Notes: generated from the letters alone by a model not told the origin. A stretch of 64,000 nucleotides of DNA from Cymodocea nodosa (GCA_036874045.1 CM072343.1:4980001-5044000); one strand, 5' to 3'; shown: positions 11,500-23,846, numbered from the stretch's first letter. A program made the numbers and translations.

Positions 11500-12692
11500 G
11501 CTGCTTCATTCAGCTATCCTCCTAGAAGAGGTATCAATTTCATTGACCGTTCTATTGACAAGATTAGGTATAGCTTGTATTGGCAATCCTCCAGTAGGTC
11601 TACCTTCCATTGGTTCCTTCTGTCTAAGTGACATATTTCTATTTTGATTTTGAATTGCAACACTTCCAAATACAAAATCTAGACGATAGTTTAATTGTTG
11701 GATTATCTTTTCTAATTTCTCTATTCTAGATCCTTGTTCTAGTAATGCTTAATAACTTATATTCTTCTCATTCATATTTTCTCCTACCTGGAAATTGTTG
11801 TTTCTCCAAGATAAATTCGGGTGATTTCTCCAATTAGGATTATAAGAATTTCCCAAGTTATCTCTCTAGTTTCTAGCATAAATAATATCTAAATCATTTA
11901 TGTTCGCATTTTTTTCTACTTCCTTTTGATTTAATGATAACTCTTCTATTTTCTTTGTAAATTCATTTAATTTCACCTCAAGCATAGTATTTGAATCTAT
12001 TTCATGTATTCCTCTTGGCAATATTTTTTTATCTGTAATAGCATCAGCCGAATTTTCCCACTATGTAGTTCTTTTTGCAAAGTTTTCTAAATATGCCCAT
12101 GCTTCTTCACTACATAACTTTAAAAATCCATTTTGACAAGTAGATTCTAATAAAGATTTCGTTGAAACATCTATGCCTTCATAAATGATACCTATTAATT
12201 GTGCTTTACTCATTGCATGATATGGACATTGAATCAGTAAATCTTTAAATCTTTCAAATATTTCCAGAATGATTCACCTTGTTTTTGGCTACACATTAAT
12301 ATTTCTTTCTTCTTTTTAATCATTTGATGTGTTGGATAATATTTTTCCCAAAAAACAGAGCAAAATTCAGTCCATGTAGAAATTGAATCAGGCAATAGAG
12401 TATATAACCATCTCTTAGCTGTGTCTTTTAAAGAAAAAGGGATATATATAAGTTTAATAGCATCTATACTCATGTTCAGCATTTTCATCATTTGACAAAC
12501 TTCATTAAATTCTCTAAGGAAATAATAGGCATCCTCTCTTTCTAATCCATGAAAATGTGGCAATTGACTAATATAATTAGATTTCAGTTTAAACCTATCT
12601 CCCTTAAAGTTTGGCAATCGAATACATGAAGGTTCATCAACTAATTCCGGATATAGAATTTCTCCTAATGGTTTTTCTACTGGAATAGCCAT
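11500..12692 (-). pseudogene. Retrotransposon gag block, Athila type (fossil)
   Basis: The frame at 12234-12692 carries the capsid-like retrotransposon gag domain (LPHFHGLEREDAYYFLREF, then SLKDTAKRWLYTL), a close match to the Athila/Tat pattern. Further on, near 11790-11860, is the NPNWRNHPNLSW motif that follows the zinc knuckle in these gags, and a coiled-coil-like stretch follows. The block lies on the 3' side of pol and the accessory region, which is not the usual place for gag. A separate zinc-knuckle gag-like region sits in front of the protease at 20337-21180. Broken. Confidence 0.8.
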
Positions 12693-13795
12693 CTCTACGT
12701 TCTCTTTTAAAGAAAGGTTAGCTACATCCCAAAGAATTTCGTTAAAGTTCAGTTTAGAAAATTTTTCAGTACTCCTTTGTAATGAAAATTCCTAGGTAGG
12801 TGTTCTTACTAATCGCTTAGTGCTTAGAGAACGAGTCGATGTGCTCATAAATAAATAGCAGAAGTTTAATTGCATACCTGTCTAAAGCTTTCCATTTAGT
12901 AAATATTTGTTGTCGGATGAAGTTGAATTAACTGCTTCTCCTTCCAATTCCTCCAACGCATTCTCCTTTCTTTTAAAAGTACTGGTAACTCGTAAATAAC
13001 ATTCTGATTTATATATATAATGTACATCCATAAAGTGAATAAATCTCGTTGCAAGAACGTGTCTTGCAACGTGCATCGTGATTCCTATTTTTATGGGTAC
13101 GTGTACCACTATTAATTTTAAATTTTGGTAACCGCTAAACCGACGAAGTTTCGTTCATGGTTAAAAGAATAACCATTCTACTTAATCCACGAACTAACCT
13201 CGTTGAGTTACAGATAACTCAATAGAACACAGTCGATTACTGTTGCTAACTCCACAGACTAACTTCGTTGAGTTACAGATAACTCAACGGAGTGACCTTA
13301 TATTATATTACTGACTTCGTGGAGTTACGGTTAACTCAATGGACTTACTTCGTTGAGTTAACACTTAGCAACTTCTAAGCTTTACTGTCATAAATTTCTC
13401 TCTGCTTCCTTTTTCTATTTCATTCTGCTAACTGAAATAAAGTTAAATCTATGTCATTAATGCATCATTCTAATCAAAATTCATTTAAATCTGAACATTA
13501 TATAAAGATTTAACTTGCAGGTCATTTTATATTATGCAGAATTTACATTTTACCTTGCAATATGCAGAAATTTTTAAGCATTTATCTTGTCATTTAGCAA
13601 ATTGTAAATTTGTTACATATTCATTCATAAAGTTCCACAAATTATATAATATGCAATAAATTCTATTCATTTCACAACCAAAACACGTATGAAAATTGCA
13701 TCTGAAAAATTATATTCATTAATATGAATCAATTTACATTACAAATACATCATGTATTTTCATGCAATTTTACACAAGTAGACGAACAATACAAT
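12693..13795 (-). other. Non-coding stretch of the gypsy element
   Basis: No supported gene. 13190-13360 holds a dense cluster of GTTGAGTTA/TAACTCAAC inverted pairs. The 75-codon open frame at 12882-13109 has no recognisable domain. Confidence 0.5.
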
Positions 13796-16040
13796 TTAAT
13801 CTCTATTCCTAAGTTCATCTACTTCCTTCTGGAGTTTTTCTAATTGAAGTTCTAATTGATTAATTCTCTCTACAACTCCTGTAATTCCTCTAGAAGGTAC
13901 AGCTATCTCTGCAGCTACAAAATTTCTGTATTCTTTCATTGAAATGGTTCTTGATCTGATCCTTTTTGATGTCCATTTAGTGAAATCAATACAATCCACC
14001 ATCAGCAGTGGAATCAAATCTCCATAAAACAATTTTTTCTTTACTACTTTCAGCTTGGAGATAAAAACTACAGACCAATTTATTTGAATTCTATTTACAA
14101 TTGCATACGTGGCTCATTTGACAAATTGACTCAGTTCTATGTCATGGCCCTATCGTTGATAGACATTTTTAATCGGAATGTTAGCTACCAAGTGTGCCTT
14201 ACCACTTAATTACTTCAATCTGTTTAATAAAGGTACACTAGGATTGATAGCTAAACAATCCTTAATTTCCTGTTCAGTCCACTCGACAGTAGTTGTATCT
14301 TCCAAACTTTTTATTCCTTCATTCTTTAATCCAAAAATGTTGTGGAGAAGCTCTAGTGTTATCTGTACATCAACTTCCTCCACATTTGAAATTAATTTTC
14401 CTTCTTCCTCTTTCAAATTTGCATAAAAATAGGGCACTAGATTCTCATATACTGCATGCCCTTTTTCTTGAGAAATAAATTGCAGTAGACCTTGGAATTC
14501 AAATAGATCTTTTATTTCTTGCATTCCATCCCAATTTACTGGTCTACTGTAAATGATATCGTAACCCCTTATTTCTTGATACTTGGTATAGGCTTCCTGA
14601 CTACAAAAATGTACTTCATTCAAAATTGTTGTTTCAGTCGGGTCAGGAAGGTGACTTTGTTGTTCCAGAGGGGTTTGTTCTTGCTCTTCCTCTTCTATAG
14701 GCTGCATTTGAACATTCTCTACAGATTCCTACATTTTTGCTTTTGCTTCTATCTCTGGTGGTGAGCCGGTAGAACTCTCCACTCTGTCTTGAATTCTTTC
14801 CATATATTGTTGAAGAGTTTCTTGCTCTTCAATGGAATCTGTGAAATTATTTTTGTCCAAATGGCTTCCTTCAGCCTCTTCATTTTCTACTCTTTCTTCT
14901 TCCTCCTGACTACCAATCTGTTCTGTTACTGTTCTTTCTGATTCTGTAACAGATTGGGATGGAGTCACGGGCAATTCAGTTTCTGCCCTAATTTCTGTTT
15001 CTTCTTGTACAGGCTACAGACTAATTTCAGCCTGATTTTCTTCTTGTCTTTGCTCCTCCTGTTGCAGCTCCTCCTTAGAATCGGATAGCAGGTTGATAAA
15101 AATTGGCTCCATAGGCCCTATTGACATTGGTATCTCAGATTTAATCTCTTCTTGATAGTCAAACACTATCTCTTTTCCTTTCCTTTTTCTGATTAATTGT
15201 GCATATTCTTCCTCTTCTTCTTCTGAGATTAAATCTACAAAAGTAGGCTCTGTAGGCCTTCGAGCCATAGGTACTTGCTCTTCCTATTTAACTTTTTCTA
15301 TAATTGCTGGTCTCGAAAGACCAGCTTCATCTCCTTTTGCAACAGATTTGGTAGTAGTTGCTGCCTGATACTGTTCAACTTTTATTTTGTATTGGGCCCT
15401 TATCCTTTCTTCGACCATTTTTCTCTTAATGGTATCATATATAATATGTGCCTTAGCCGTAGCTATTTCTTGAGTATCACCTTGGTCTCTTGCTATTTTG
15501 ACCAAGCTAGTAAATTCTTTCTCTTCTTCTTTCGTTCTCGGCCAAACAAATGCTAATCGTGGCAAAGGTTTTGTTGGCTGAACTGGAGGTCTTGACTGCT
15601 GTTCCTCAGGAACAGGTCTTTCAGCAATCGATTCTTCCTGTTCTCTTGCTCGTTGCTTCTCCCATATTGCCTAACTTCCTCGACCAGCAATGCGTTTCTT
15701 AAACCACAATCTGGTTTTACGTTGAATTAGCTCTAGGGCTACTTCATTGTTTGGCCGGATTTTTCTTTCCTTGCTAACTGCAATTTTAGTTGCCACTCTA
15801 ATCCGTGTCTCCATTATCTATGGTATTTGTATTTCTAACTCAACTAAAACTTTCCTCAAGTTAAAGAGTTCTGATTCTACCTTTTGTAGCTCTTTCTCTC
15901 TTGTTCTATTCCGGATCTTCTACCACGTGTGCCATTCTTCAGATTCCTTCAGGAACTGTGCGGTGTCCACTGCATTTTCCCAGAATTCAGGTGTCATTTT
16001 CCTCATCATGGAGTTACTCGACAACACGGAATCGCTCTGA
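13796..16040 (-). pseudogene. Acidic accessory region of the gypsy element (plant transposon-protein type)
   Basis: Several minus-strand frames (15284-15565, 15014-15268, 14729-14974, 14210-14707, 13796-14032) lie in a row after integrase, the position of the env-like or accessory frame in Athila elements. The middle part is very rich in glutamate and glutamine. The 14210-14707 frame has FEFQGLLQFISQEKGHAVY and ELLHNIFGLKNEGI, resembling the conserved domain annotated in plants as 'putative plant transposon protein'. A related segment (LIFEVLGLKNEGV) occurs in the copia piece at 51472-51912. The last frame has a coiled-coil-like ending (QLELQLEKLQKEVDELRNR). The function is unknown. Broken. 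Confidence 0.65.
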
Positions 16041-16552
16041 ATTCTACTGTTCTAGATTTTAAATGGTTTGCTAGATAATGCCCCAAAAACCCTAGGTTTT
16101 AGATAAATAAGCCCTAAGTTTAGGTGGGTAATCGGGTAATTTCCTGAACCAACTATTACTATTTTATCTACGGTCTTAACTACAGTACTCCGTTGAGTTA
16201 TAGTTAACTCAACGGAATAAGCTCGTTGACTAACTCAAGACTCAACGGAGTAAGCTCGTTGAGTTAAGTGTAACTCAACGGACTCCCCATACAAACAAAT
16301 ATAATAAAAAAAATACTACAGATAATAGTTTTTCTGATTAACTTTTTTTTTTCTCGATTTAACCGATACTATGTTTCGGTTAGACCCAAATTTTTTTCAA
16401 AAATTAATTTACATATTTTTTTATGTTCCGGTCATACTAATGGATCTAGTCAGTTGAACCATAACGATTTTTATATTATATATATATATATATATTTAAT
16501 GTGTTTTTTTTTATTTTTATATATATATATAAACATAAAAACTAATTTCTTA

Positions 16553-17872
16553 CTAGGTAAAGCTCGAGTAATCCTCTACTCTGACTTCTTCTATAATTCC
16601 AAAGGAGCTTTTTGGTGTTTTCAGAATAGGACTAAGTCTTTGTCCATTTACTTTAAATATATTCTGATTTTTAGGATTTTCAATTTCAATAACTCTAGAA
16701 GGATAAACATTTCGAACTATGTAAGGTCCTGACCATCTAGATCTTAATTTTCTTAGATGGTTATGGAGTCTAGTCATATAAAGATATACTTCTTATCCCA
16801 TTTCAAAGCTTTTTGGAATAATTTTTCTATCATGCCAGAATTTAATTTTCTCTTTTTCTCTTATAGTCTTCGGATAAGCTTCATTTCCAAATTCTTCTAA
16901 TTCAATTAGTTGCATTTTTCTATTTTCAACAGTTTGATTTAAATTAGTGTTCAGAGTTTTTAATGCCCAATAAGCTTTATATTCAATTTCAGCAAGTAAA
17001 TGACAACTTTTTCCATATACTAGCCTAAAAGGTGACATACCTAAGCTTGTTTTATAAGCAGTTCTATAAGCCCAAAGTGCATCTATCAATCTATTACCCC
17101 AATCTGTTCTAGTAGGATTTACTACTTTTTCTAAGATTAACTTAATTTGTTTGTTTGCACTTTCTACTTGTCCACTTGTTTGCGGATGATATGATGTTGC
17201 AATTTTGTGGTTTACTCCATATTTCTTTATTAAGGCTTCAAAACTTCTATTACAGAAATGAGTTCCTCTATCACTGATATTAGCTTTAGGTATTCCAAAT
17301 CTGGCAAATATATTGGTTCTTATAAATTGTATTACCACTTTGTTATCATTAGTTTTTGTAGGAATAGCTTCTATCCATTTAGATACATAATCCACTCCCA
17401 ACAATATGTAATTAAATTGATTAGACATAGGAAATGGACCCATAAAATCTATTCCCCACACATCAAAGATTTCAACCTCAACAATAGGATTAAGAGGCAC
17501 CATATTTCTCTTTGATATTCTTCCTATTTGTTGACATCTTAAACAACTTAAGCAATATTTATGAGCATCTTTGAATAGTGTTGGCCAATAAAACCCACAT
17601 TGCAGAATTTTTGCAGTAGTTTTCCTTGAACCAAAATGCCCTCCACAAGCTTGGTCATGATAGAAAGACAATATGCTCGAATATTCAGTTTCTGGAACAC
17701 ACTTTAAAACCAGATTAGAACATTTCTTAAATAAGTATGGGTCTTCCCAATAGTAATATTTTACTCTTGAGAAAAATAATTTCTTATCCTGTCTATTCCA
17801 ATCCTTAGGTGTTAAACCAGTAACTAAGTAATTAACTATGTCTGCATACCAAGGCATCGTATTGATGGTCAT
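16553..17872 (-). pseudogene. Gypsy integrase (fossil)
   Basis: The 17872-16793 frame (359 codons) holds an HHCC zinc-binding segment (HDQACGGHFG, then CLSCLRCQQ) and the catalytic D-D-E core: D in WGIDFMGPFP, D in ISDRGTHF, and E in SGQVESANKQ. The 16777-16553 frame holds the C-terminal segment WSGPYIVRNVYPSRVIEI. Integrase inserts the cDNA copy into the host genome. The motif set matches the Athila lineage. Part of a broken pol. Confidence 0.9.
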
Positions 17873-18012
17873 TAATTGTTCATCAAGAAAATTATCCTTA
17901 ATTTCAATATTGGATTTTTCTATTTGTAATCTTGATAAATGATCTACTACTACATTCTCACAACCTTTTTTTCTTTAATTTCTAGATCAAATTCTTGTAA
18001 TAATAATATCCA

Positions 18013-18600
18013 TCAGATCAATCTAAGTTTAGTCTCTTTTTTCTTTATTAGATGTTTTAAAGCTAAATGATCCGTGTATACTATCACTTTAGCTCCAATC
18101 AGATGTGATCTAAACTTTTCTAAGGCAAACACAATAGCTAATAATTCTTTTTCCGTAGTTGTGTAATTAACTTGAGCATCATTTAAGGTTTTGCTTGCAT
18201 AATGAATCACTCTAGGAGATTTTTCTATTTTCTATCCTAACACTGCTCCTACAGCAAAATCAGAAGCATCGCACATTAATTCAAATGGATGGTTCCAATC
18301 AAGTGCTTGAATTATAGGAGTTGAAATTAAGCTAGTCTTAAGTCTGAAAAATGCTTCCTTGCAATTTTTATCAAAGTTAAATGGGACATCTTTTAATAGA
18401 TTAGTTAAAGGTCTAGCTATTTTGCTAAAGTCTTTAATAAATCTTCGATAAAAACAGCATGTCCTAGAAATGATCTAATATCTTTTACTGATTTAGGTTC
18501 TGGTAGATTAGAAATTACTTCTATTTTAGCTTTATCTACTTCCAACCCTTTCTTAGAAACAACATGCCTTAAGACTATTCCTTATTTAACCATGAAATGA
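18013..18600 (-). pseudogene. Gypsy RNase H region (fossil)
   Basis: The minus strand carries [20 protein letters not shown] and [17 protein letters not shown], followed by a [11 protein letters not shown] segment: the standard Ty3/gypsy RNase H pattern. The enzyme removes the RNA template during cDNA synthesis. It sits between reverse transcriptase and integrase, as expected. Confidence 0.88.
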
Positions 18601-19200
18601 CATTTTTCCCAATTTAAAACCAGATTTTTTCCACACAACGTTTTAATATTTGGTCTAAATTGCTTAAACAAACTTCATATGAGTTGCCATATACAGTAAA
18701 ATCATCCATAAATATTTCTAAAAAATCTTCAGTCATTCCAATAAACATGTCCTGCATACACCTTTGAAAGGTAGCTAGTGTATTGCATAATCCGAATGGC
18801 ATTCTCTTAAAAGTATAAGTTCCATTAGGACATGTGAACATTGTTTTCTCTTGATCCTCTAATGCTATTGGGATTTGATTATAACTTGAACCCGTCTAGG
18901 AAACAAAAATATTTTTGCCCTGCTAATCTTTCCAGCATTTGATCTATAAAAGGTAAGGGAAAATGATCTTTTCTAGTCACAGCATTCAACTTCCTATAGT
19001 CTATACATACTCTCCAGCCTGATTGAATTCTAGTAGGGATCAAGTCTTGACTTTCATTCCTAATAACTGTTAATCCTGATTTCTTAGGAACTACATGGAT
19101 TGGGCTAACCCATGAGCTATCAGAAATCAGATAAATTATGTCATTATCTAACCATTTCACTATTTCCTTCTTGACTACTTCTTTAAGGTTTGGATTTAAT
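18601..19200 (-). pseudogene. Gypsy reverse transcriptase (fossil)
   Basis: The minus strand shows WVSPIHVVPKKSG, WRVCIDYRKLN and HFPLPFIDQMLERLAG (19160-18879). The 18841-18614 frame follows with FKRMPFGLCN and the active-site motif FMDDFTVYG. FMDD in place of YVDD is characteristic of Athila-type reverse transcriptases. Broken. Confidence 0.92.
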
Positions 19201-19224
19201 CTCCTCTCAGGTATTCTAACAGGT

Positions 19225-20193
19225 TTAGCATTGTCTTCTAAATATATGTGGTGATAGCATAAAGTTGAACTTAACCCTTTTATTAGTCATAGTCCATCCT
19301 ATTGCTTCTTTATAACTTTTTACTACATCTTTTAATTTAGCTATTTGATCCTCTTTTAAATCTGAAGCAATAATGATTGGACAGGTTCGTTTATCTTCCA
19401 GAAATATATAGGTTAATTCATGATGTAAATGTTTTAATTCTAAGTGTTGCCCATCAGAAGCTAGAGCTCCTAATTGAACATCATCATTTTCTAAATTAAT
19501 TTCTTCCAAATCTCCTTCTATATTTATGCTTTCACTTTCCTCTAAAGTTTCAGAATTGATTTGCCTATTTAATTCTTCTTGAATCACATCATCTAACATA
19601 TCTCCTTCATCCTCTAAAAAGTCTTTGATATGTAAGGACATTTCTAACTCCTCAAACCTTTCTGATTTGAAAATATTTAATTGAGTATCCTCATTACCAT
19701 ATGCTAGCTTCATTACTCCAGTTTTACAATTTATAACAGCCCCTGATGTTGCTAAAAATGGCCTTCCCAAAATTAAAGATGTATCACTATTTTTATGCTT
19801 AATTTGTTGGGAATCTAAAATTACAATATCAATAGGATATATAAAGTTTTTGATTTTAATTAAGACATCCTCTATTTTTCCTCTAAGGTATCTTATACTT
19901 CTATCAGCTAATTGAATAACCGTACTAGTAGGAGTTAAGCCTTCTAATCCTAAGGATGCAAATATATCACTTGACATAACATTTATACCTGCACCTAAGT
20001 CTATTAAGGTTCTTTCTAGAATGGTATTTCCTATGGTGCATGATATAACAGGGATTCCAGGATCAGATAACTTTTTAGGAACTTGTGTCAGAAATAGGGA
20101 ACTACTTTGCTCAGCTAAAAAGACCTTTCTAAAAACTTTTCGCTCTCTTTTCTTAGTACACCAACCCTTCAAAAATTTAGCATAAGGTGGCAT
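19225..20193 (-). pseudogene. Gypsy aspartic protease (retropepsin) region (fossil)
   Basis: 322 codons on the minus strand. The retropepsin segment has TLIDLGAGINVM, where many active relatives have D-[ST]-G. It is followed by LILGRPFLATSGAVINCKTG, the conserved ILGRPFLAT motif of plant gypsy proteases. An acidic linker leads to reverse transcriptase. A second copy of the same region lies at 41476-42066. Confidence 0.85.
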
Positions 20194-20336
20194 TTTCTAC
20201 AATAGATCTAACAAAGGAATGTTAACTTGTACTTTTTTGAAAATTTCTCTCATTTTTTCTTATTTTTCAAGTATTGTTTGTTGTAATCTTTCAGGATAGG
20301 GTGCTAAAGATTTTGATTTCAAAGATTTTTTTTCTT

Positions 20337-21180
20337 TCATTTGATTTGTTTGATCATTTTTAGCTTCATTAGCAAATTCAGATTTTCAGCTATTACATTT
20401 TCATTATCATTTTGATTTTTACTCTTATCCACCTTCATATCATTTTCATTTTGAGTTCTTGGTGGTATATCAGTTCCAGATCTTAATGTTACACATACAT
20501 CTTCCAGATTTTCATTACTCTTATGATGTCTTTGCATATCATTTTCGTAATTATGATCTTCAATTGTTTTTTTGTTTTAAAGTGCATTCTTTAAATTCTC
20601 TTGCATTAATATTTTCTTTTGGCTAAGTATTTTGCAAATTATGCAGGTTCATAATATTATAATTTTCATTATCCTGTTGCATAACTTGTATTTTCATTGT
20701 ATAATCGTCTAATGCTTTTAGTTTTCTTTCCAGAACATCTAATTTCATTGCACTCAATTTTTGATCAATTTTCATTATTGTTTTTTCAGTCTCGTAAATT
20801 ATATACTTTTTAGGTTCTGAATATGCTTCCTTATAGTTTAATTGGTTGACTTCTTGTTGCTGACACATAAAGTATTCTAGTTTGTTAAGGTTTTGCTCTA
20901 TACTACGCTCTAGTCTGTCATATCTATCCCAAACTTCCGTGTCTCTCAACATATTACACATTCTATACTGACCATCAGTTGGGTAAACTATAAGATTATC
21001 ATACTCGGCTCTATTATATTAAGGATAATTCATTTGCTGTTCATGGGATCTAACCATCTATAAATGTCTCAGTTTCAAACAGTCAGAAATGTCATGTCTT
21101 TCAGAATTGCAGAATTGACATATGCTAATTACAGGTTTCAGAAATCTTTGAGCATAAGCATATGCCATATTCTCAATTAC
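20337..21180 (-). pseudogene. Gag-like region with zinc knuckle, 5' end of the gypsy element (fossil)
   Basis: Close to the 5' end of the internal region the minus strand encodes a CCHC knuckle (CQFCNSERHDISDC, about 21075-21122). A coiled-coil-rich stretch follows (frames 20623-20961 and 20337-20537, with VWDRYDRLERSIEQNLNKLE). The plus-strand relative has the same layout at 40530-41210. The capsid-like domain that normally precedes the knuckle is not here; a block of that type lies at 11500-12692. Confidence 0.7.
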
Positions 21181-21240
21181 AGAAGAAAACACACAACTCT
21201 CTGGCTATTAAAACAAAACAGCTCTTACAGTTGCTTATAT

Positions 21241-21300
21241 TAATTCAATTCAATTCAATTTAATTCAATTCAATTTAATTCAATTTAATTCAATTCAATT
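21241..21300. repeat. AATTC-type pentanucleotide repeat in gypsy leader
   Basis: About twelve units of ATTCA/ATTTA directly adjoin the primer-binding site on its internal side. It is not present next to the primer site of the plus-strand relative (40388-40405). Confidence 0.85.
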
Positions 21301-21317
21301 CCCCGGCAGCGGCGCCA
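21300..21317 (-). promoter_or_regulatory. Primer-binding site, tRNA-Asp type
   Basis: The minus strand reads TGGCGCCGCTGCCGGGGA, one base away from the plant tRNA-Asp complement TGGCGCCGTTGCCGGGGA used by Athila-type elements. It is 7 bases from the LTR edge at 21325. A decayed version lies at 40388-40405 in the plus-strand relative. Confidence 0.88.
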
Positions 21318-21324
21318 TAAAACT

Positions 21325-23402
21325 TGTTTGTGTTTTCCCAACACTACACTAGAAAAACTTGGATTTGTTACTTCTGTTTTTACTTAGTTAATTTATCTTT
21401 ATGCCTATTCTTTCTTTTAGAAGTAAACAAACAACCTTTAATACAATTTAGATATTAATTCCAATTTGTACTTTAACTGTAAGTGCACAGTGTCTATTGT
21501 ATCAGTGTGCAAGTACAGGTCGATCCCACAGGGAATTGCTGAAAACTTTAGAACTGTCAGTTTGTTAACAATCAAATTTATATATTCAATAAGCTCTCTG
21601 TTGAATTATAGTTAACTCAACAGATAAAGTTCGTTGAGTTATGGCTAACTCAACGGACTAACCTCATGGACTTAAGTTAACTCTACGAGCTTGTCTTTTC
21701 TTTTTTAATACTGCTATTTACAGAGGAATTCGGCCAACCATTGGGCGATTCTACAGATTGTAAATAACATCAATTAAGCTCTTTAATGTTAGTAAACACT
21801 GGATTTATCATTAAGCATACTAACATTCAGATTATTCAAACAATAACCATTAAAATCTTTAAGTCTTTTGAACGAACCAATTTCAGTAAACTGTAAAACT
21901 AAAACAAACATAAAACAATCACAACACTAACAAAGATAACATTAATCACGATACAACACAAACAATACAACACTCAAATACAACATACAAACATAGATAA
22001 ATTGTTTTTGGTATTTTTGTTTTAATATGAACATGGAAATGGGCGAAAGGTGAAATGTAAAGTAATCTCACTTGACAGTAAATACTTCCGACACTACTTG
22101 CAACGCGATTACACCACTGAAAATTAAACCACTTACAATTCTGTCTCCTCTCCCTATAGAATCGCGAGTCCAAAATTGCAAGATAATCTTCTCTTCAGCA
22201 TACAGGCATCAACCCGAAGCCAAGGCTAAAAGCTTTACGATCTCCTAAAATATGAGTCGGCGCTTGGTGAAAATGGCTTCCCTTCCCGCTACGCGATCAC
22301 TCCTCACAATGGTTGTCAGACACTGTGTTTGGCTTGGAATTGACTCGACATCAAGAAAGTATTCTCACAGACCTCCGATGGTTGGTGATTATGGTGGATA
22401 TGGTGGTGGTAACGATGGTTGGTGTGATACTTCAGAGAATCGCCGATACTATATGCAGAAAGTTCGGTGCTCCTCCTCTATATACAATAGCCGTCCATTG
22501 ATCACACATGCACCCTTTTCTTCTTTTTCTTCTTTTCTTTTATATTTCTTCAGTAGTAACTGCTTCTTTTTGAATGGTCGGTTGGATTTCCTTCATTCAT
22601 ATCAACAGCGATGATTTCTTCTCCCTACGCAATACATGCAATCGTGGTTTTTCTTCCAACTGTCCTGTTTCTACAACCGCTACAGTGGCATATTAGAAAA
22701 TAAATAGTCCGTGGAGTTACAGATAACTCAACGGACTTTCTTCGTTGATTTAACTGTAAAACACGTGCATAAATTTAACTATCTAATGCTCAGGTGCATT
22801 TTGGATACTTATAAACTTAACTATCCGATGCTTAGATGCATTTTGGATAGTTACAGCTAACTCACCGAAAATCCACTTAAGTCACTTTACCAGAACATGA
22901 CACGTGTCCATAGCTATTTTATAAATAAAAAGAGATTTCGGAGGGTTACACATATAACTGTCCGTTGCCTTGCTGCAATTTCGGATAGTTAGAGATAACT
23001 CACCAAAAGTTCACTTAAGTCATGCATTATGGTTTCGACACGTGTACTTCTGGAAATAATAAAATATTCTTTCAAAACATAACTGTTCGGCAATATAAAC
23101 ATAACTATCCGACATATTCGGTCTGTTAAACATAACTGTCCGAAATATGTTCGATATGTTAAACATAACTGTCCGAAATATCAGAAAATTCGGATACTTA
23201 AGAATTTCATAGTCTGCAACTTAACGACAATTCAGAAATGTACTAAATTGACATTAATTCCCCAAAATTAAGCAGATTCTTCAATTAAAGCATATAATAG
23301 TGCAATTATAACATAATGGCTTAATTCTTATATGATAAGCTAAATATTATGCAATTAACCATCATTTAACCATTAATAATATGCACTTTTTCATTCTAAA
23401 CA
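21325..23402 (-). repeat. 5' LTR of the 7817-23402 gypsy element
   Basis: 2078 bp, from TGTTTGTGTT at 21325 to CATTCTAAACA at 23402. It contains the core GTACAGGTCGATCCCACAGG (about 21514-21533), the TATA-like TTTTATATTT (minus-strand AAATATAAAA) near 22537-22546, and the antisense frame 22252-22614. A run of CGnnnAGTTA-type pairs fills 22690-23180. Confidence 0.92.
22252..22614 (+). other. Antisense open frame inside gypsy LTR (copy 3, 120 codons)
   Basis: It begins MSRRLVKMASLPATRSLLT and continues with HCVWLGIDSTSRK and HRPPMVGDYGG. It lies wholly inside the 5' LTR and antisense to it. The C-terminal third is serine/phenylalanine-rich because it reads through the pyrimidine-rich complement of the TATA region. 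Function unknown. Confidence 0.4.
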
Positions 23403-23774
23403 TGCTCTTTTAGAAGAGTTTCGTGTAACTTTACGGGAGTTCGTAAAGTTGTGTAGATAGCTATATGAGGGTTCGTACAGTTACAGGGAGAACTTGACGA
23501 AGGATCGGTACCTTGTCAAGTTGAATTTGCTTTGAGTAAAGTTGTAGTACACTAGATTTTGAGTGAACCAAAAACTCCTAAGGATAGTGAATTCTTGAGT
23601 AGGGACTCAAGAAGTAGATGTACCTTGGTTGAGGGATACCACTATAAATTGTCTGTGTGCTTTAATCTCTATTTTATTTCTGCATTACCTAGATTTAAAA
23701 AGGGACCAAAAATACTATGAAATTTGTAGTATACTTAATTCACCCCTCCTCTTAAGTAAAAACATTTCCTAATA
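23403..23774 (+). repeat. Right-hand piece of the left copia LTR
   Basis: This last ~370 bp of the LTR matches 31383-31760. It starts at the target duplication TGCTC of the gypsy insertion and ends just before the primer site. Confidence 0.88.
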
Positions 23775-23775
23775 A

Positions 23776-23794
23776 GTGGTATTAGAGCGAGGTT
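23776..23794 (+). promoter_or_regulatory. Primer-binding site, initiator Met-tRNA type
   Basis: TGGTATTAGAGCGAGG immediately follows the LTR; the plant initiator-Met complement is TGGTATCAGAGC. This marks the start of the copia internal region. Confidence 0.85.
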
Positions 23795-23846
23795 GATCAT
23801 TTTTCTACTAAGAAAGACATTTTAAATGTAGATTTCTAAGATTAAA

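Larger units (their letters stand above)
7817..23402 (-). mobile_element. Athila-like Ty3/gypsy element with F-box reading frame, minus strand
   Basis: A 15,586-bp element is bounded by TG and CA and by the 5-bp target duplication TGCTC (7812-7816 and 23403-23407). It is inserted in the left LTR of the copia element. Reading the minus strand: 5' LTR 21325-23402, tRNA-Asp type primer site 21300-21317, zinc-knuckle gag-like region, protease, reverse transcriptase, RNase H, integrase, a long acidic accessory region, a second gag-type block, an F-box-type frame, a 3' non-coding region, and the 3' LTR from about 9080 to 7817. The two LTRs differ in length. Sampled stretches differ by a few percent, mostly C/T and G/A changes, suggesting an age of a few million years at most. 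The coding parts are broken in many places (well over ten). Confidence 0.92.
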
